From: Endotrypanum monterogeii
Taxonomy: Eukaryota > Euglenozoa > Kinetoplastea > Trypanosomatida > Trypanosomatidae
Assembly: GCA_000333855.2 (NCBI GenBank)
Contig: CM007320.1
Span: 1,859,545-1,908,763, forward strand
DNA: 49,219 nt
Direction: 5' to 3'
The notes beneath the pieces were generated by a model. That model was not told where the DNA came from, did no database searches, and saw only the letters and a program-made list of their open reading frames with translations. Below, in pieces: positions 19,202 through 28,294 of this stretch (positions are counted from its first letter, which is position 1; the number at the start of each line of letters is the position of its first letter). Both the position numbers and the translations under genes were made by a program.

Positions 19202-21630
19202 AAAAACATGTGCGGCATGGGACGTACAACTTCCAAGAAAAACGATAGATTAGGCATAGCGCCGGAAACGAGAGCACACACATACAAAAAAAAAAATGCA
19301 CATGTCGAGTTAGCAGCGGCAGGTGAGAGGATCGTGTGTTCGAGTTCTATGTCGACTCGTGTCTGGCCCGCATCGTCGCCACCACCCGCGTCGCCTCTTC
19401 ATCCGGTAACCTCCACTAATGAAAATGTACTTCACATGAAATGTCAGTCTGAACAACCCTCAAAAAAAAAATGGTGGAGAAGGAGTAAGGAGAAATACGT
19501 ATATATATATATATATATATTCGTATATGGGTATGAAAGAGCTCTACGTACACAAATCCCCTCACAGACAAGTGTGACAAAGAATGTCTTTAAATCCACC
19601 AGAGGGTATTTTCCTGTTCTCACTCCCTCCTTTTTTCTCTGTGTGTGTGTGTGTGTGTGTGTGTATTCTTGTACGAGTGCGATGTTGAAGCGTGAAGAAT
19701 ATCAACTCTACGATGCGGCGGTTTCCTAAAGGGGGGAAGTGTATTAAAAAAAAAGGGGGGGAGAGAACAAATATATATATGCGATCATCACTATCAAACA
19801 GGTATCTATTTATCACATGGGAAAGTGTGAAGCCATGCGCTGAACTAGAATCGAATGCCCTCGTGTATCACTGATTGTCAATGGTTGTTTGCACACAGCC
19901 ACTGTTCTAGTTCTAGTGTTAATCAGCATACGTGTACACGCTTCTTTTTTTGTGTGTGTCTGTGGATGGAGCATCATTCTCGGACGTGGCTGATCGCATC
20001 ATTTCTTTCGTGTCGAGCACTAGTATGAGCGCGGTTTGACAGCTTTATTTGTTTTGGTAAGCCCCTTTACTTTTTTTCCGAATGTGTGTGTGCGTGTCTC
20101 TGCATCGTCGATCAACTGAGTTGCACCTCCCTCTCTGAATCTGCGATGAGACTCTTGCCCTGAAAGCTCAACAGCATATTCCTTTCCACATACACACGAA
20201 GGGCCTCTCCCTCTCCCGACAGACCTCCCCTTAAGCACTGTAACTCTTTTTATTTTTTTAACCTGCGTTGTCACCGTCGCGTCGCCGTCTCATTAATTTT
20301 TTTTTTTTGGCGCAAGGAAAATGCCTGTTTCGTGTCATGGTGGCGCTTCTGTATCTTTCCACCATACGCCCCTCTCATCTTTATTTTTCAAAGTTGGCGC
20401 CGAGTACGTGCACGGAGTTCTTGATGGCCGTTTATGCGGGTGCAAACACCCCCTCCCCCTGCTGACCCGTGTGCACTGCAGCAGTGTTGCGCCTCTGTAT
20501 GTGTGTGTTTGTGTTGAAGCATACAGGGTAGTGCAGGAAGCTTCTTTTTTCTTTTGAATGCGTGCCCCCCCCCCTCCCCACCCCACCTCCCTCCGCATGA
20601 GAGCGCATGGTGAATAACACCTCGGCTTGGGATATCAAGGTAGATCAACTCCCTCCCCCTCACTTGGGTAAAGCCAAATGACTCCTAGATCCCTGCCAAG
20701 TACCGAAAAAAAAAAAAAAGGTTGGGTACTGCGGAATCAAGAACATTGGATGTCAGACTGCAAAACCACGTTACCTTCACTGAAATCAGCGGCCATGGGA
20801 GGAAGTTCTGTTGTCACGAGGTCATCATAATCTAAACTATACATAATATATATATATATATATACACATATATATACACATATATATACACATATATAAT
20901 ATATACACATATATGTAGTGCAGATATGTTCACTGTCGCACATGCTTCCGACGCAGCGCCATGTGTTCCCAATTACTCCTGACCCTCACTGGTCACTGGT
21001 GGTGAGGTCGGAGCACTTTTAAAGAAAATACTAAGAGAGAGGACCAACATCAGTGGTGTGACCGTGAGAAAACAGAAGAATAGGACATAGAGACGTGGGG
21101 AAAAAAACGTGCTCAGAGGCCTGAGCCAGCTCAGCCTCAACGGGTGGCCTTCCTTCCCCCCCCCCCCCTCCACCTCCTGTGACGAAGCGAGTCAGGCAGC
21201 GTATATCGTTGACATCGTATGCTTTTTTTTTTTTTTGCGGAGCTGGGTACCTTTTGAGAAAGAGTGGTGGTGACACAATGAAGTGGATTCAGAAAAACGA
21301 ATAAGGGACGTTGAGAAATAAGGGCACTCAAAATGAATGAGAATGAACTCCGTATCTTCTCCCCGGTAACAGATGCCATACACGCACACATCTTTTTTTT
21401 GGTCTGTCATTGAACTCTCCTACACCCCCCCAAAAAAAAAAAAATTTCAAACACACGATTTCTTTTTCACCTGCCTCTTGCCTAACCACAAAACAAGCGC
21501 ATCACTTGCCAGCCTACCGTTCAACTTATCACCTGAAGAGGCGTAGACTTTTTCAGATCTTTTTTTTTCATTTTTTTTTTTAAAGAAACTTCATTGGCGA
21601 TCTAATCATTGTTATTATTATTATCATTTC
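19202..21630. other. long intergenic region, no gene seen
   Basis: 2.4 kb with TA tract 19500-19520, GT tract 19641-19664, a 12-base tandem repeat zone at 20846-20915, many A-, T- and C-runs, and a T-rich zone (21550-21630) before the next ATG. The 19208-19729 frame reads through both dinucleotide tracts and is rejected. Confidence 0.6.
20846..20915. repeat. TA tract with tandem CATATATATACA units
   Basis: A (TA)n core is followed by at least three near-identical 12-base units (catatatataca). A fourth, degenerate unit follows. Confidence 0.8.
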
Positions 21631-23325
21631 ATGGGCCTCATTACGTCCAAGGAAGATAACGGCAGCGATGGTAAGTCCCTCTCGCTCGACGTGATTGCTA
21701 GTCGCCCGAAGCTGGAGGCGAACGAAGTCGGCCTCCTCAAGCTAACATCTCATAGCGTGTATGCAACGTTGGCAGCACACGTATACGGCGCCGGGGCCCC
21801 AGAGACAGCGATTCAGGTACCCCTACCCGATGGCTGGGAAGTCTTGTTGTCATGCTCCAGTCTGCACCTTGACAAGGAGGGCTATTTCGCCGTGGCGTAC
21901 GTGCACCGCGGCTTCCACCACTGCATCATTGCGGAGCGCGGTACCTCGGAGGTTCTTGGTCTCCGCGCAGGTGTGTGGATGTACTTTGACCAACCGACGA
22001 TTCAGTTCTTCTTGGCCTCACAATTCTCGAAAGCGGTGCGGCACAAACTAGAGGTGATGGACGGAGGTCGCAGTGGACCCTGGTTTATGTCCTACACCGG
22101 GCACAGCCTCGGCGCTGTCATCGCTGGTTGTCGCGCGGTGGAGGAAAACACACTGGCTGTCACCTTCGAATCACCGGGTGCACGCGTCTTCATTGAAAAA
22201 ACACTTGACGACTCCAGCAGCATGGATGCACACCTTATCACGTACTTGCGGGCACCTAATCCGATAAACACGCTGAAGCCACATTGCGGCTATGTCATCA
22301 TGATACCCACTCAACAGGTTGTGTTGCCCAGCGGCACCCTGTTCCTCGCGCCATCGAGTCCACCCGCTGTAGAAAAGGACGTTCCGCCGTCACCGAGTAG
22401 TGGGCGCGATAGCGAGGTGCAGCGCAAGCTTAGAAAAGATGTTTCTTCGTCATCTATCGCCAATGCAAATGAAAGCGCTACTCCTGAAGCAGTTTCAGCC
22501 ACAGCCACCGCCCCCTCGCTCCCCTCAACCCCCGCTATCGCTCACTCACCCGTGAGCTCGACCGGGCCTCGAACACCAGCGGTGCCATCGCCAAATTCCC
22601 CCGCTGCACAGGGCGCTAACAGCAACAGCAGCGACACCAGTGCTGTCGTGGCGAAAGTACCGACTCGCTGGAGAATTCCGTCTTTCCGTCCGCAGGAATA
22701 CTTGCGCGGCTACCTCTTTAGCGGTGCAGGTATGGGCATTCCAGAGCTGCAGCAGTACGTCAGCAAAGTGGAGCCGATGATTCGGGAGATGCTCGAGCAC
22801 ACGCAGCAAGTGCATTCGATTCACAGCCTGCGCAGTCATTTTCGGGAAAAGGAGAAGCCGGGCGATGAGGATGTAGTGCTACGGTGGCCCTCGAATCTGC
22901 TTCAGTTCATGGAGTTCTATAACACCACCCGTGCGCTGGAAGACCCTGAGAACCAAAACGCAGTGGTGAAGGAGGCATACCTAGGGCTCATACGGCGCCT
23001 CTACTACACGGAGCCCCGCCGTCGTGACTGCATGCCAACAAATTATGTGGACCCCACTAGCCTTCTAGTGATTCAGCTGTGGTGGAGATTGGATGCGGCT
23101 CAGCGAAAGCAGTGGCCGCTCTCACTCTTAGATCACAAAGCACTCAACGTTATTCAGATCAAGGACAGCTATCTGTGCTCCTCTGTGTTGACCGCCCTGC
23201 AAGCTAAGCAGTACTTGATGCAACTAGTCGCACGCCCCGAGGTGCGCGTGATGATCGCCCAGTGGCAAAGGGAACGGACCTGTGCTATCACCGACGCTAG
23301 CGCTCGGCCGAGGAGCAAGCTGTGA
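21631..23325 (+). CDS. lipase-like alpha/beta-hydrolase, N-myristoylation signal
   Basis: A 564-residue protein starting MGLITSKE: glycine at 2 and serine at 6 form a good N-myristoylation signal, so membrane anchoring is likely. Residues ~40-235 resemble a class 3 (fungal-type) lipase domain. The nucleophile elbow is TGHSLGA, with Ser159 as the candidate nucleophile. A VTFESPGA strand follows, equivalent to the family's 'FGSP' segment. Acid and histidine partners cannot be assigned with confidence. The middle (~245-345) is Ser/Pro/Thr-rich and probably disordered. The C-terminal ~215 residues form a separate helical region (PELQQYVSKVEPMIREML...) that I do not recognise. Whether it hydrolyses lipid is unproven; the dual acylation/lipase layout suggests action at a membrane such as the flagellar or plasma membrane. 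Confidence 0.7.
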   Translation: MGLITSKEDNGSDGKSLSLDVIASRPKLEANEVGLLKLTSHSVYATLAAHVYGAGAPETAIQVPLPDGWEVLLSCSSLHLDKEGYFAVAYVHRGFHHCIIAERGTSEVLGLRAGVWMYFDQPTIQFFLASQFSKAVRHKLEVMDGGRSGPWFMSYTGHSLGAVIAGCRAVEENTLAVTFESPGARVFIEKTLDDSSSMDAHLITYLRAPNPINTLKPHCGYVIMIPTQQVVLPSGTLFLAPSSPPAVEKDVPPSPSSGRDSEVQRKLRKDVSSSSIANANESATPEAVSATATAPSLPSTPAIAHSPVSSTGPRTPAVPSPNSPAAQGANSNSSDTSAVVAKVPTRWRIPSFRPQEYLRGYLFSGAGMGIPELQQYVSKVEPMIREMLEHTQQVHSIHSLRSHFREKEKPGDEDVVLRWPSNLLQFMEFYNTTRALEDPENQNAVVKEAYLGLIRRLYYTEPRRRDCMPTNYVDPTSLLVIQLWWRLDAAQRKQWPLSLLDHKALNVIQIKDSYLCSSVLTALQAKQYLMQLVARPEVRVMIAQWQRERTCAITDASARPRSKL

Positions 23326-23826
23326 TACCCCTCCTTCCTTCTTCCTAAACCATCGCATGGCTGCAGGAAAAAATGAAATGATGTGCTGTATGAAGAAAAA
23401 TGAAAAAAAAAAAAGATGTTCTGCTGGGCAATTCCATGAAACACAATCCGCTCGATATTAGCATGACAGGGGTCTTTCAAAAGCTTCGAGCGTGCAGTGT
23501 ATTGTAGCATGCATTTGTGGGAGCAGCTACACTCCCACCATCATCGTCGTCCTCGAGAAAGTCAGCGCGGCGGTTTACACTGATGGGAAAAAAAAACACA
23601 AAGATGTTGGCGCTCCTCACCTGTACGGTACCTTTGCCTCTTTTTTTTTTTCCGCCCCTCCATCCTTTCTCCGCTTCTCTGGAGCGTTGGTGTTTCTCTC
23701 CAATTTGTGCGGGGCGTGCAAATCGAAAGAAATACCAAAAAAAAAAAAGTGTTTAAGGCACAACAAAACGTGACCCCGAGCTCATATGCATCACCACCAG
23801 CCCGAGGCCAACTCGAGAACAAAACG
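23326..23826. other. intergenic region
   Basis: A-rich after the stop, then a T/C-rich stretch (23640-23700) and an A-run (23739-23750) before the next ATG. No gene is seen. Confidence 0.6.
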
Positions 23827-24630
23827 ATGAATGCGAATGATTTGGAGAGCCTCGCTTCAATTCTGGACAGCAACCGCACCTTTCAACGCCCAGAAGGTCA
23901 AGCCACCGGCTTCAGCCTCGAGGAGCAGCAATCGTTGACGACGCGCGAAGCACATGACTCTAGCAATGCAGTGGTGATCTCTCAGGGAAACCCATCCGGC
24001 ATCGCGCTTCCTCCGACAGTGGTGGATCACCAATTGCGGCTACCACAGCCATCACACGGAAAAGAAGCAGAGCGGAAAAAAAAGCTTGCACAGCCTGCAC
24101 GTCCGAGTGGGGACGAAATTTGGACACAGGAGGAGCTGTCGGCTCGATTCATGCAGCAAAAAAAAGACGGGCCGGCGCCAATCGCCGCTGCAGCGCGTGT
24201 GACAGCGCACCAGGCGAGTATACAAGGCGAAGATGGTCAGGAACGTGCGGCGAAGCTGTGGAGACCTGGCCCTTCTGATACTGGAAATTATGAAGAGCCC
24301 GTTTACGCAGTGTTATATCAGCAAAATGTATCTGCTGAGGATGTGTACCTCGGTGTCGACTTCACTCGCGACGCCTCGAGTGCTTCGAGCGATGGAGTCA
24401 CGGTGCGCGTAGAGATGCCGCGAGTGACATCTGCGTCTGAGATTGCGATGGAGATCGATTCATACGAATTGCGGGTGTCGGTAGATAGGGTCTACTACTT
24501 GGCTGCGCCGTTACCACGCCAAGTGCAAAAAACAGCAGCGGCGGCAGTGTGGGATGCGCAGAAGAAGCAGCTAACTGTGCGCCTCAAAGCAGACAACAGC
24601 GGCAGTGGCGATGTGAAGATTATTTCATAG
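23827..24630 (+). CDS. PIH1D3/DNAAF6-like dynein arm assembly factor
   Basis: A 267-residue protein from the ATG at 23827; the in-frame sequence upstream is poly-Lys from an A-run. The family are co-chaperones of Hsp90/R2TP that pre-assemble axonemal dynein arms in the cytoplasm. The first ~95 residues are polar and disordered. A conserved DEIWTQEEL element lies near residue 102. A C-terminal CS-like domain occupies ~155-262. It has the family pattern of P-x-Y-x-V-x-Y-Q-Q-x-V then EDVYLG, then strand pairs VRVEMP, YELRVS and YYLAAPLP, and the VWDAQKKQLTVRL strand near the end. Length and layout fit DNAAF6/Twister better than the longer Kintoun/PIH1D1 proteins. Expected role: flagellar motility. 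Confidence 0.75.
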   Translation: MNANDLESLASILDSNRTFQRPEGQATGFSLEEQQSLTTREAHDSSNAVVISQGNPSGIALPPTVVDHQLRLPQPSHGKEAERKKKLAQPARPSGDEIWTQEELSARFMQQKKDGPAPIAAAARVTAHQASIQGEDGQERAAKLWRPGPSDTGNYEEPVYAVLYQQNVSAEDVYLGVDFTRDASSASSDGVTVRVEMPRVTSASEIAMEIDSYELRVSVDRVYYLAAPLPRQVQKTAAAAVWDAQKKQLTVRLKADNSGSGDVKIIS

Positions 24631-25386
24631 CATGCTCGATAGACTGTGATATGTAAGCAGTAGATATAAAGGATGGGCCTCCTCTCGTCCTCCAGAATGC
24701 TCTGTTGTGCCTATGCAAACAGGGAGACGTTATTCGTTTTTGTGTGGTCGTTGTACCTTGTCTCTGTTCCTTTTCCCTCCCCCGTTGACAAGCGTGTTGA
24801 CATTGCAGTGATATTACCAAGACCCAAGCATCACGGTAAAGGAACACAGACAATGCCTTCACGACGAAGATTTAGCGCTCAAGTGCGCCTTGGCTGGCAC
24901 TTGTTGTTCCCTTTCCCCCGATATTGAGGCTTCTCCTGTGTCCAGCACCACCCCCATCCACCCCTCGGGTGTAGGAGCGGGGGAAGGGGATGGTGCTAGA
25001 CAGAGGAGAACAAAACAAAGAACAGTGCGTTGAGATAGTACACCACTCGCCCGATGCTGTGAGTTTGTCGCCTCCCCGACCCCTCTATCGTGCAAACACA
25101 CTCCCTCTTTCCCCCCCCCCCAATCTTCTATTTGCAGCCCCAACAACGCTTCTTGGCTAGCAACGTGTGCACACGTGGGTGCCTGTGTGTGTGTGTGTGT
25201 GTGTGTATGTGTGTGTCTGCTACATTTTGCCTGATAAACGGGGTAATCACATAGAGAAAAAAGGGGTATTTTTCCCTTCCCTCCCCGTATCCTTCTACAC
25301 AACGTCACCGTTATTCGCTGTGAGTACGGTGCATTACCGTAAGCCTCCTGATTGAGCTTTTCGCGGTGTGTACGTGTGTCATATCA
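24631..25386. other. intergenic region
   Basis: Contains C-rich tracts (24943-24990, 25111-25122) and a GT tract (25184-25216) about 170 bases before the next ATG. No gene is seen. Confidence 0.6.
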
Positions 25387-26379
25387 ATGGACTACACTGA
25401 AACACATGGTGGTGGCCGCTTTCGTCCCAGCGTACAGGGACCGACCATGCCGGCTGGCAGCAGCCGGTCCTACTTGGAGCAGCGCACCGGTGCCTCGGTT
25501 ACCAGTGTCCTGGGCCAGGAGCTAGACCGCCTGGTTGGCGGCACTCTTGCAGCGCAGGAGTACCGTGACAAACTGGAAGCGCTCACACGCAGTGTACAAG
25601 CAAGCGACGAGAAGGTGTTGAACCTCACACGCCTGGTGAAGCTGTCCCAGAATATCCAAGAAGAGAAAGAGGCAGACTTGCGGCGCCAGAACGACGAGGT
25701 ACGCGCGCGGCTCAAGCGACAAGAACAGCTAACCGCCCAGTTGCAGCAGCAGCTGGAGAATATGCAAGCTTCTCTGGATACGCAAGCATTGCACAGGGTT
25801 ATAGAGCACGTTGAAGAAAAAGTGAGTGTGTGCAAAGGAAATCAAGAAGAACAGTGGGCGGCGATGCAAAAGCGCATTAGAGAACTGGAAGAACACCTGC
25901 AGCGAACCAGCACCTCCACGGCGGAGCGATGCGAGCAGCGACTGATGCAACTAGACGAACGTCTGCAGCAAATCACGCATTCTACTGCCGATGCAACAAA
26001 TCAGTGGGCAAAGCGCAACTTTCTCCGCTTCAAGGAGCATGTTGACTCGCTCCGGGCGGACCTCGACGACGTTCGCAGCCAACAAGAGCAGCTAAATTCA
26101 ACAGTAGAGGACGCTAGCTGTCGGGCGGAAGTCGAGTACAAAAAGGTGCTGCTCCTCCTCCAGCAAAAAACAAAGGAAGCCGATGCGTTGTCGACGTTGG
26201 TTGAGAAGGAGTTGCACCATCTGCAGAAGGTGGCACGCCGGCATCAGATTCTAGCCTCGAAGGACATCACGCCGATCGTGGTGTTTGATGAAAAACCTTA
26301 TGATGCCCTCAAATTTTCTTCGACTGAAGGAAGACGTCAAGTGGAGGTGGTGGCTCCAGCGGAGCGCGGGCGAGGGTGA
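25387..26379 (+). CDS. coiled-coil protein, unknown
   Basis: A 330-residue protein from the ATG at 25387. The first ~45 residues are Gly/Ser-rich. Residues ~45-285 are almost continuously helical, with heptad-like Leu spacing and abundant Glu, Gln and Arg, which indicates long coiled coils, perhaps broken near 150-160 and 200. The last ~45 residues (ITPIVVFDEKPYDALKF onward) leave the coiled coil and may form a short docking tail. No family-specific motif is seen. Such proteins in trypanosomatids are often cytoskeletal or flagellar, and its left neighbour is a dynein assembly factor, but neighbours in trypanosomatid units are not usually functionally linked. Confidence 0.7.
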   Translation: MDYTETHGGGRFRPSVQGPTMPAGSSRSYLEQRTGASVTSVLGQELDRLVGGTLAAQEYRDKLEALTRSVQASDEKVLNLTRLVKLSQNIQEEKEADLRRQNDEVRARLKRQEQLTAQLQQQLENMQASLDTQALHRVIEHVEEKVSVCKGNQEEQWAAMQKRIRELEEHLQRTSTSTAERCEQRLMQLDERLQQITHSTADATNQWAKRNFLRFKEHVDSLRADLDDVRSQQEQLNSTVEDASCRAEVEYKKVLLLLQQKTKEADALSTLVEKELHHLQKVARRHQILASKDITPIVVFDEKPYDALKFSSTEGRRQVEVVAPAERGRG

Positions 26380-27036
26380 CGCCAACCTTTTTTTTTTTTC
26401 GCTTTCAAGTGTGGATTTTGTGAGCTTACTTGGAGGGCCCACATACAAGAGAAACGCCAATAACCAAGAATACGTGGGTCGCTTCACTTGGTGACTAAAT
26501 TACGTGTATCGCAACCACTACTGCGGTCTTGCTCAGCCTTGACAACGGCTGCCCCCAAGGCATCCATGCGGACGCGCGCGCGCGCGCCAACTTGCCACCG
26601 CACCCACCCCTTACGAATGCATCCCTTCACCTGCGCCAAACCCCAAGCCGCATCCCCCCCCCCCCCCCCCACGGAGTTTTTGCAAGATGGGAAAAGAAAA
26701 AGCGAGCAGGGCCCGACAGCGGCGACGGTTTGGGTGAGGTGTAACACCGCGTCGAAACGCGCTAAGCCGGGTAGCCGAGCCGCCGGGGCTGTGGGCAGAG
26801 AAGGGGGGGCTTCCCCCTAATACGCCGCGCCGCCTCGACGGACGCCGCCATGACCAAGAGTTTGCTGTTTCAGAAGTAACCGTCCTCCTTTGCGGACCCT
26901 ACCCTCAGAAAATAAGCCTTACTCATGATTCTCATTACACATTGCTAAATTAATTAAAACATGGACGTTAACATAATACAAAAAAATCCTGTTCCCATTT
27001 CTGTTTGATTGGCTCTCTCTCTCCGGTTCTATCGTT
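26380..27036. other. intergenic region before the tRNA pair
   Basis: Starts with a T-run and includes a GC alternating tract (about 26573-26586) and a C-run (26656-26671). From about 26,900 it turns clearly AT-rich up to the tRNA genes. No protein gene is seen. Confidence 0.6.
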
Positions 27037-27117
27037 GTCACCATACCCAAGTGGTTACGGGGGTTGACTCGAAATCAACTGCGATCTCGCGCGCAGGTTC
27101 GAATCCTGCTGGTGACG
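27037..27117 (+). tRNA. tRNA-Ser (anticodon CGA)
   Basis: 81 bases forming a type II cloverleaf. The acceptor arm GTCACCA pairs with TGGTGAC, with discriminator G. The anticodon stem GTTGA/TCAAC encloses the loop CTCGAAA, giving anticodon CGA (reads UCG). A long variable arm with a GCGA/TCGC stem is present, and the T arm GCAGG-TTCGAAT-CCTGC is intact. The long variable arm and G73 are serine identity features. There is no intron. A TTTT stretch follows. Confidence 0.95.
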
Positions 27118-27118
27118 A

Positions 27119-27122
27119 TTTT
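27119..27122 (+). terminator. Pol III TTTT terminator of tRNA-Ser
   Basis: Four Ts one base after the mature 3' end, the usual minimal RNA polymerase III stop. Confidence 0.7.
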
Positions 27123-27176
27123 CTTACCGTATTGCAGATAATAAAAGTGGAACCGTTGAAACCAGCCGTCGACATG

Positions 27177-27258
27177 GGCAGGATGGCCGAGTGGTCTAAG
27201 GCGGGAGACTCAAGTTCTCTTCTATTCGTAGGCGCGGGTTCGAACCCCGCTCCTGTCA
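27177..27258 (+). tRNA. tRNA-Leu (anticodon CAA)
   Basis: 82 bases. The acceptor arm GGCAGGA pairs with TCCTGTC (one G-U at position 2), with discriminator A. The anticodon stem GGAGA/TCTCT encloses CTCAAGT, giving anticodon CAA (reads UUG). The variable arm carries a CTA-TTCG-TAG stem, and the T arm GCGGG-TTCGAAC-CCCGC is perfect. A73 and the long variable arm fit leucine. It is uninterrupted, whereas many eukaryotes carry an intron in tRNA-Leu(CAA). It lies 59 bases after tRNA-Ser on the same strand. Confidence 0.95.
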
Positions 27259-27259
27259 C

Positions 27260-27265
27260 TTTTTT
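27260..27265 (+). terminator. Pol III T-run terminator of tRNA-Leu
   Basis: Six Ts, starting two bases after the mature 3' end. Confidence 0.75.
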
Positions 27266-27699
27266 GCCGCGCCGCTTTTTTGAGACTTTATTGGCAAGCA
27301 TGGCAATGGGACCCGAAAGCATCGGCCCTGACCTCAGACGGGTGGTCCCGGCAGAAAAGGGCCCCCAACTCCGTAGATTCGCAACCCCATCGGCCCTGGC
27401 AATTTTTTTTAGCCCCATGGCGCAAAAGGTGTTTGGCGTCACAAACGCTCGTTGCTAACAGCGGCTGCTACCAAACTAAAAAGGTTCGAAAAAGCGGAAA
27501 CAAGCATCCGCCAATTTGGAAAGCGATATTTTTCACCTATGGCCGTATAAAAACTAAAATGGAACCAACAGGCAAGCTGTCCTGACGATTCGAAAAAAAA
27601 AACGTTGCAACTTTGGAGACGCAGCGGTGCAGCATCCTCGCCGCGAGCCCGCAGACGCACCCCAGCAATACACACGACGCAAATCCGGTAACCAAAACG

Positions 27700-27721
27700 G
27701 CCGCCGTCCGATAACGGCGGC
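27700..27721. repeat. GC-rich hairpin (8-bp perfect stem, 6-base loop)
   Basis: gccgccgt-ccgata-acggcggc. Outer ACCAA (27691-27695) and TTGGT (27723-27727) can extend the stem with an internal loop. Function unknown. Confidence 0.7.
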
Positions 27722-28294
27722 ATTGGTAATCGGCAAAAATACTACTGCCTCTAAGATCCTTCTCAGCAACAGCCAGAATTATCCACAACCCCTCCACCGT
27801 TAGAAGCTAAACATCCACTGGCAGAAAAAGCCCCCCCCCCGCGCCTGCACTCGTAACGGTGTCGGCGTTTAGCCGAAAAGACACCAGCAAACAAGAGAAA
27901 ACGTCTGGTGCAAGCCCCCCCCCCGCAAAAGAAACTACCGCCCTGCTATCCAATTAAAAGAACCGAATATGATCATTTCGTGTGACCTCTTTTTCCACTT
28001 TCCGTCGGCTTTTGTGATACCAACCCTCATGTCTCGTTTGATGTATTCACTACATCAATTATTGTTTTGGTTATCAAAGTTATTTAGAGACTCCGTGGAA
28101 TACAGCAAATATGTCGGGGATATCCTATACTCTTGATGTGTTTTTGATCATTTAACAATCTGCAGATGTTCATGAAATACACCCACCATATTCTATAACT
28201 TGTTCTTTCTTTTATTTTCTTTACTACCTTTGACATAACATCTTCGAGTGGCGCCCACAGCACAAGAGTGAAAGAGTTTTATCACCCCATCAAA

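Larger units (their letters stand above)
27259..28294. other. region between tRNA pair and E3-like gene
   Basis: No protein or known RNA gene is recognised. From 27,270 to about 27,940 the DNA is mixed in composition, with two similar C-runs (about 27830 and 27917) and a perfect 8-base hairpin at 27700-27721. From about 27,950 it becomes AT-rich and stays so. I looked for 5S rRNA, U6 and other snRNAs that cluster with tRNAs in trypanosomatids and did not see their conserved cores. Confidence 0.5.

Noticed and set aside
19208..19729. 173-codon + strand frame
   Set aside because: It includes translated TA and GT tracts; composition is that of spacer DNA.
27038..27458. Open frames on both strands across the tRNA pair
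   Set aside because: They simply translate the two tRNA genes and their flanks.
27259..28000. Possible 5S rRNA or snRNA gene beside the tRNAs
   Set aside because: Such genes often cluster with tRNAs in trypanosomatids, but none of their conserved cores was found.
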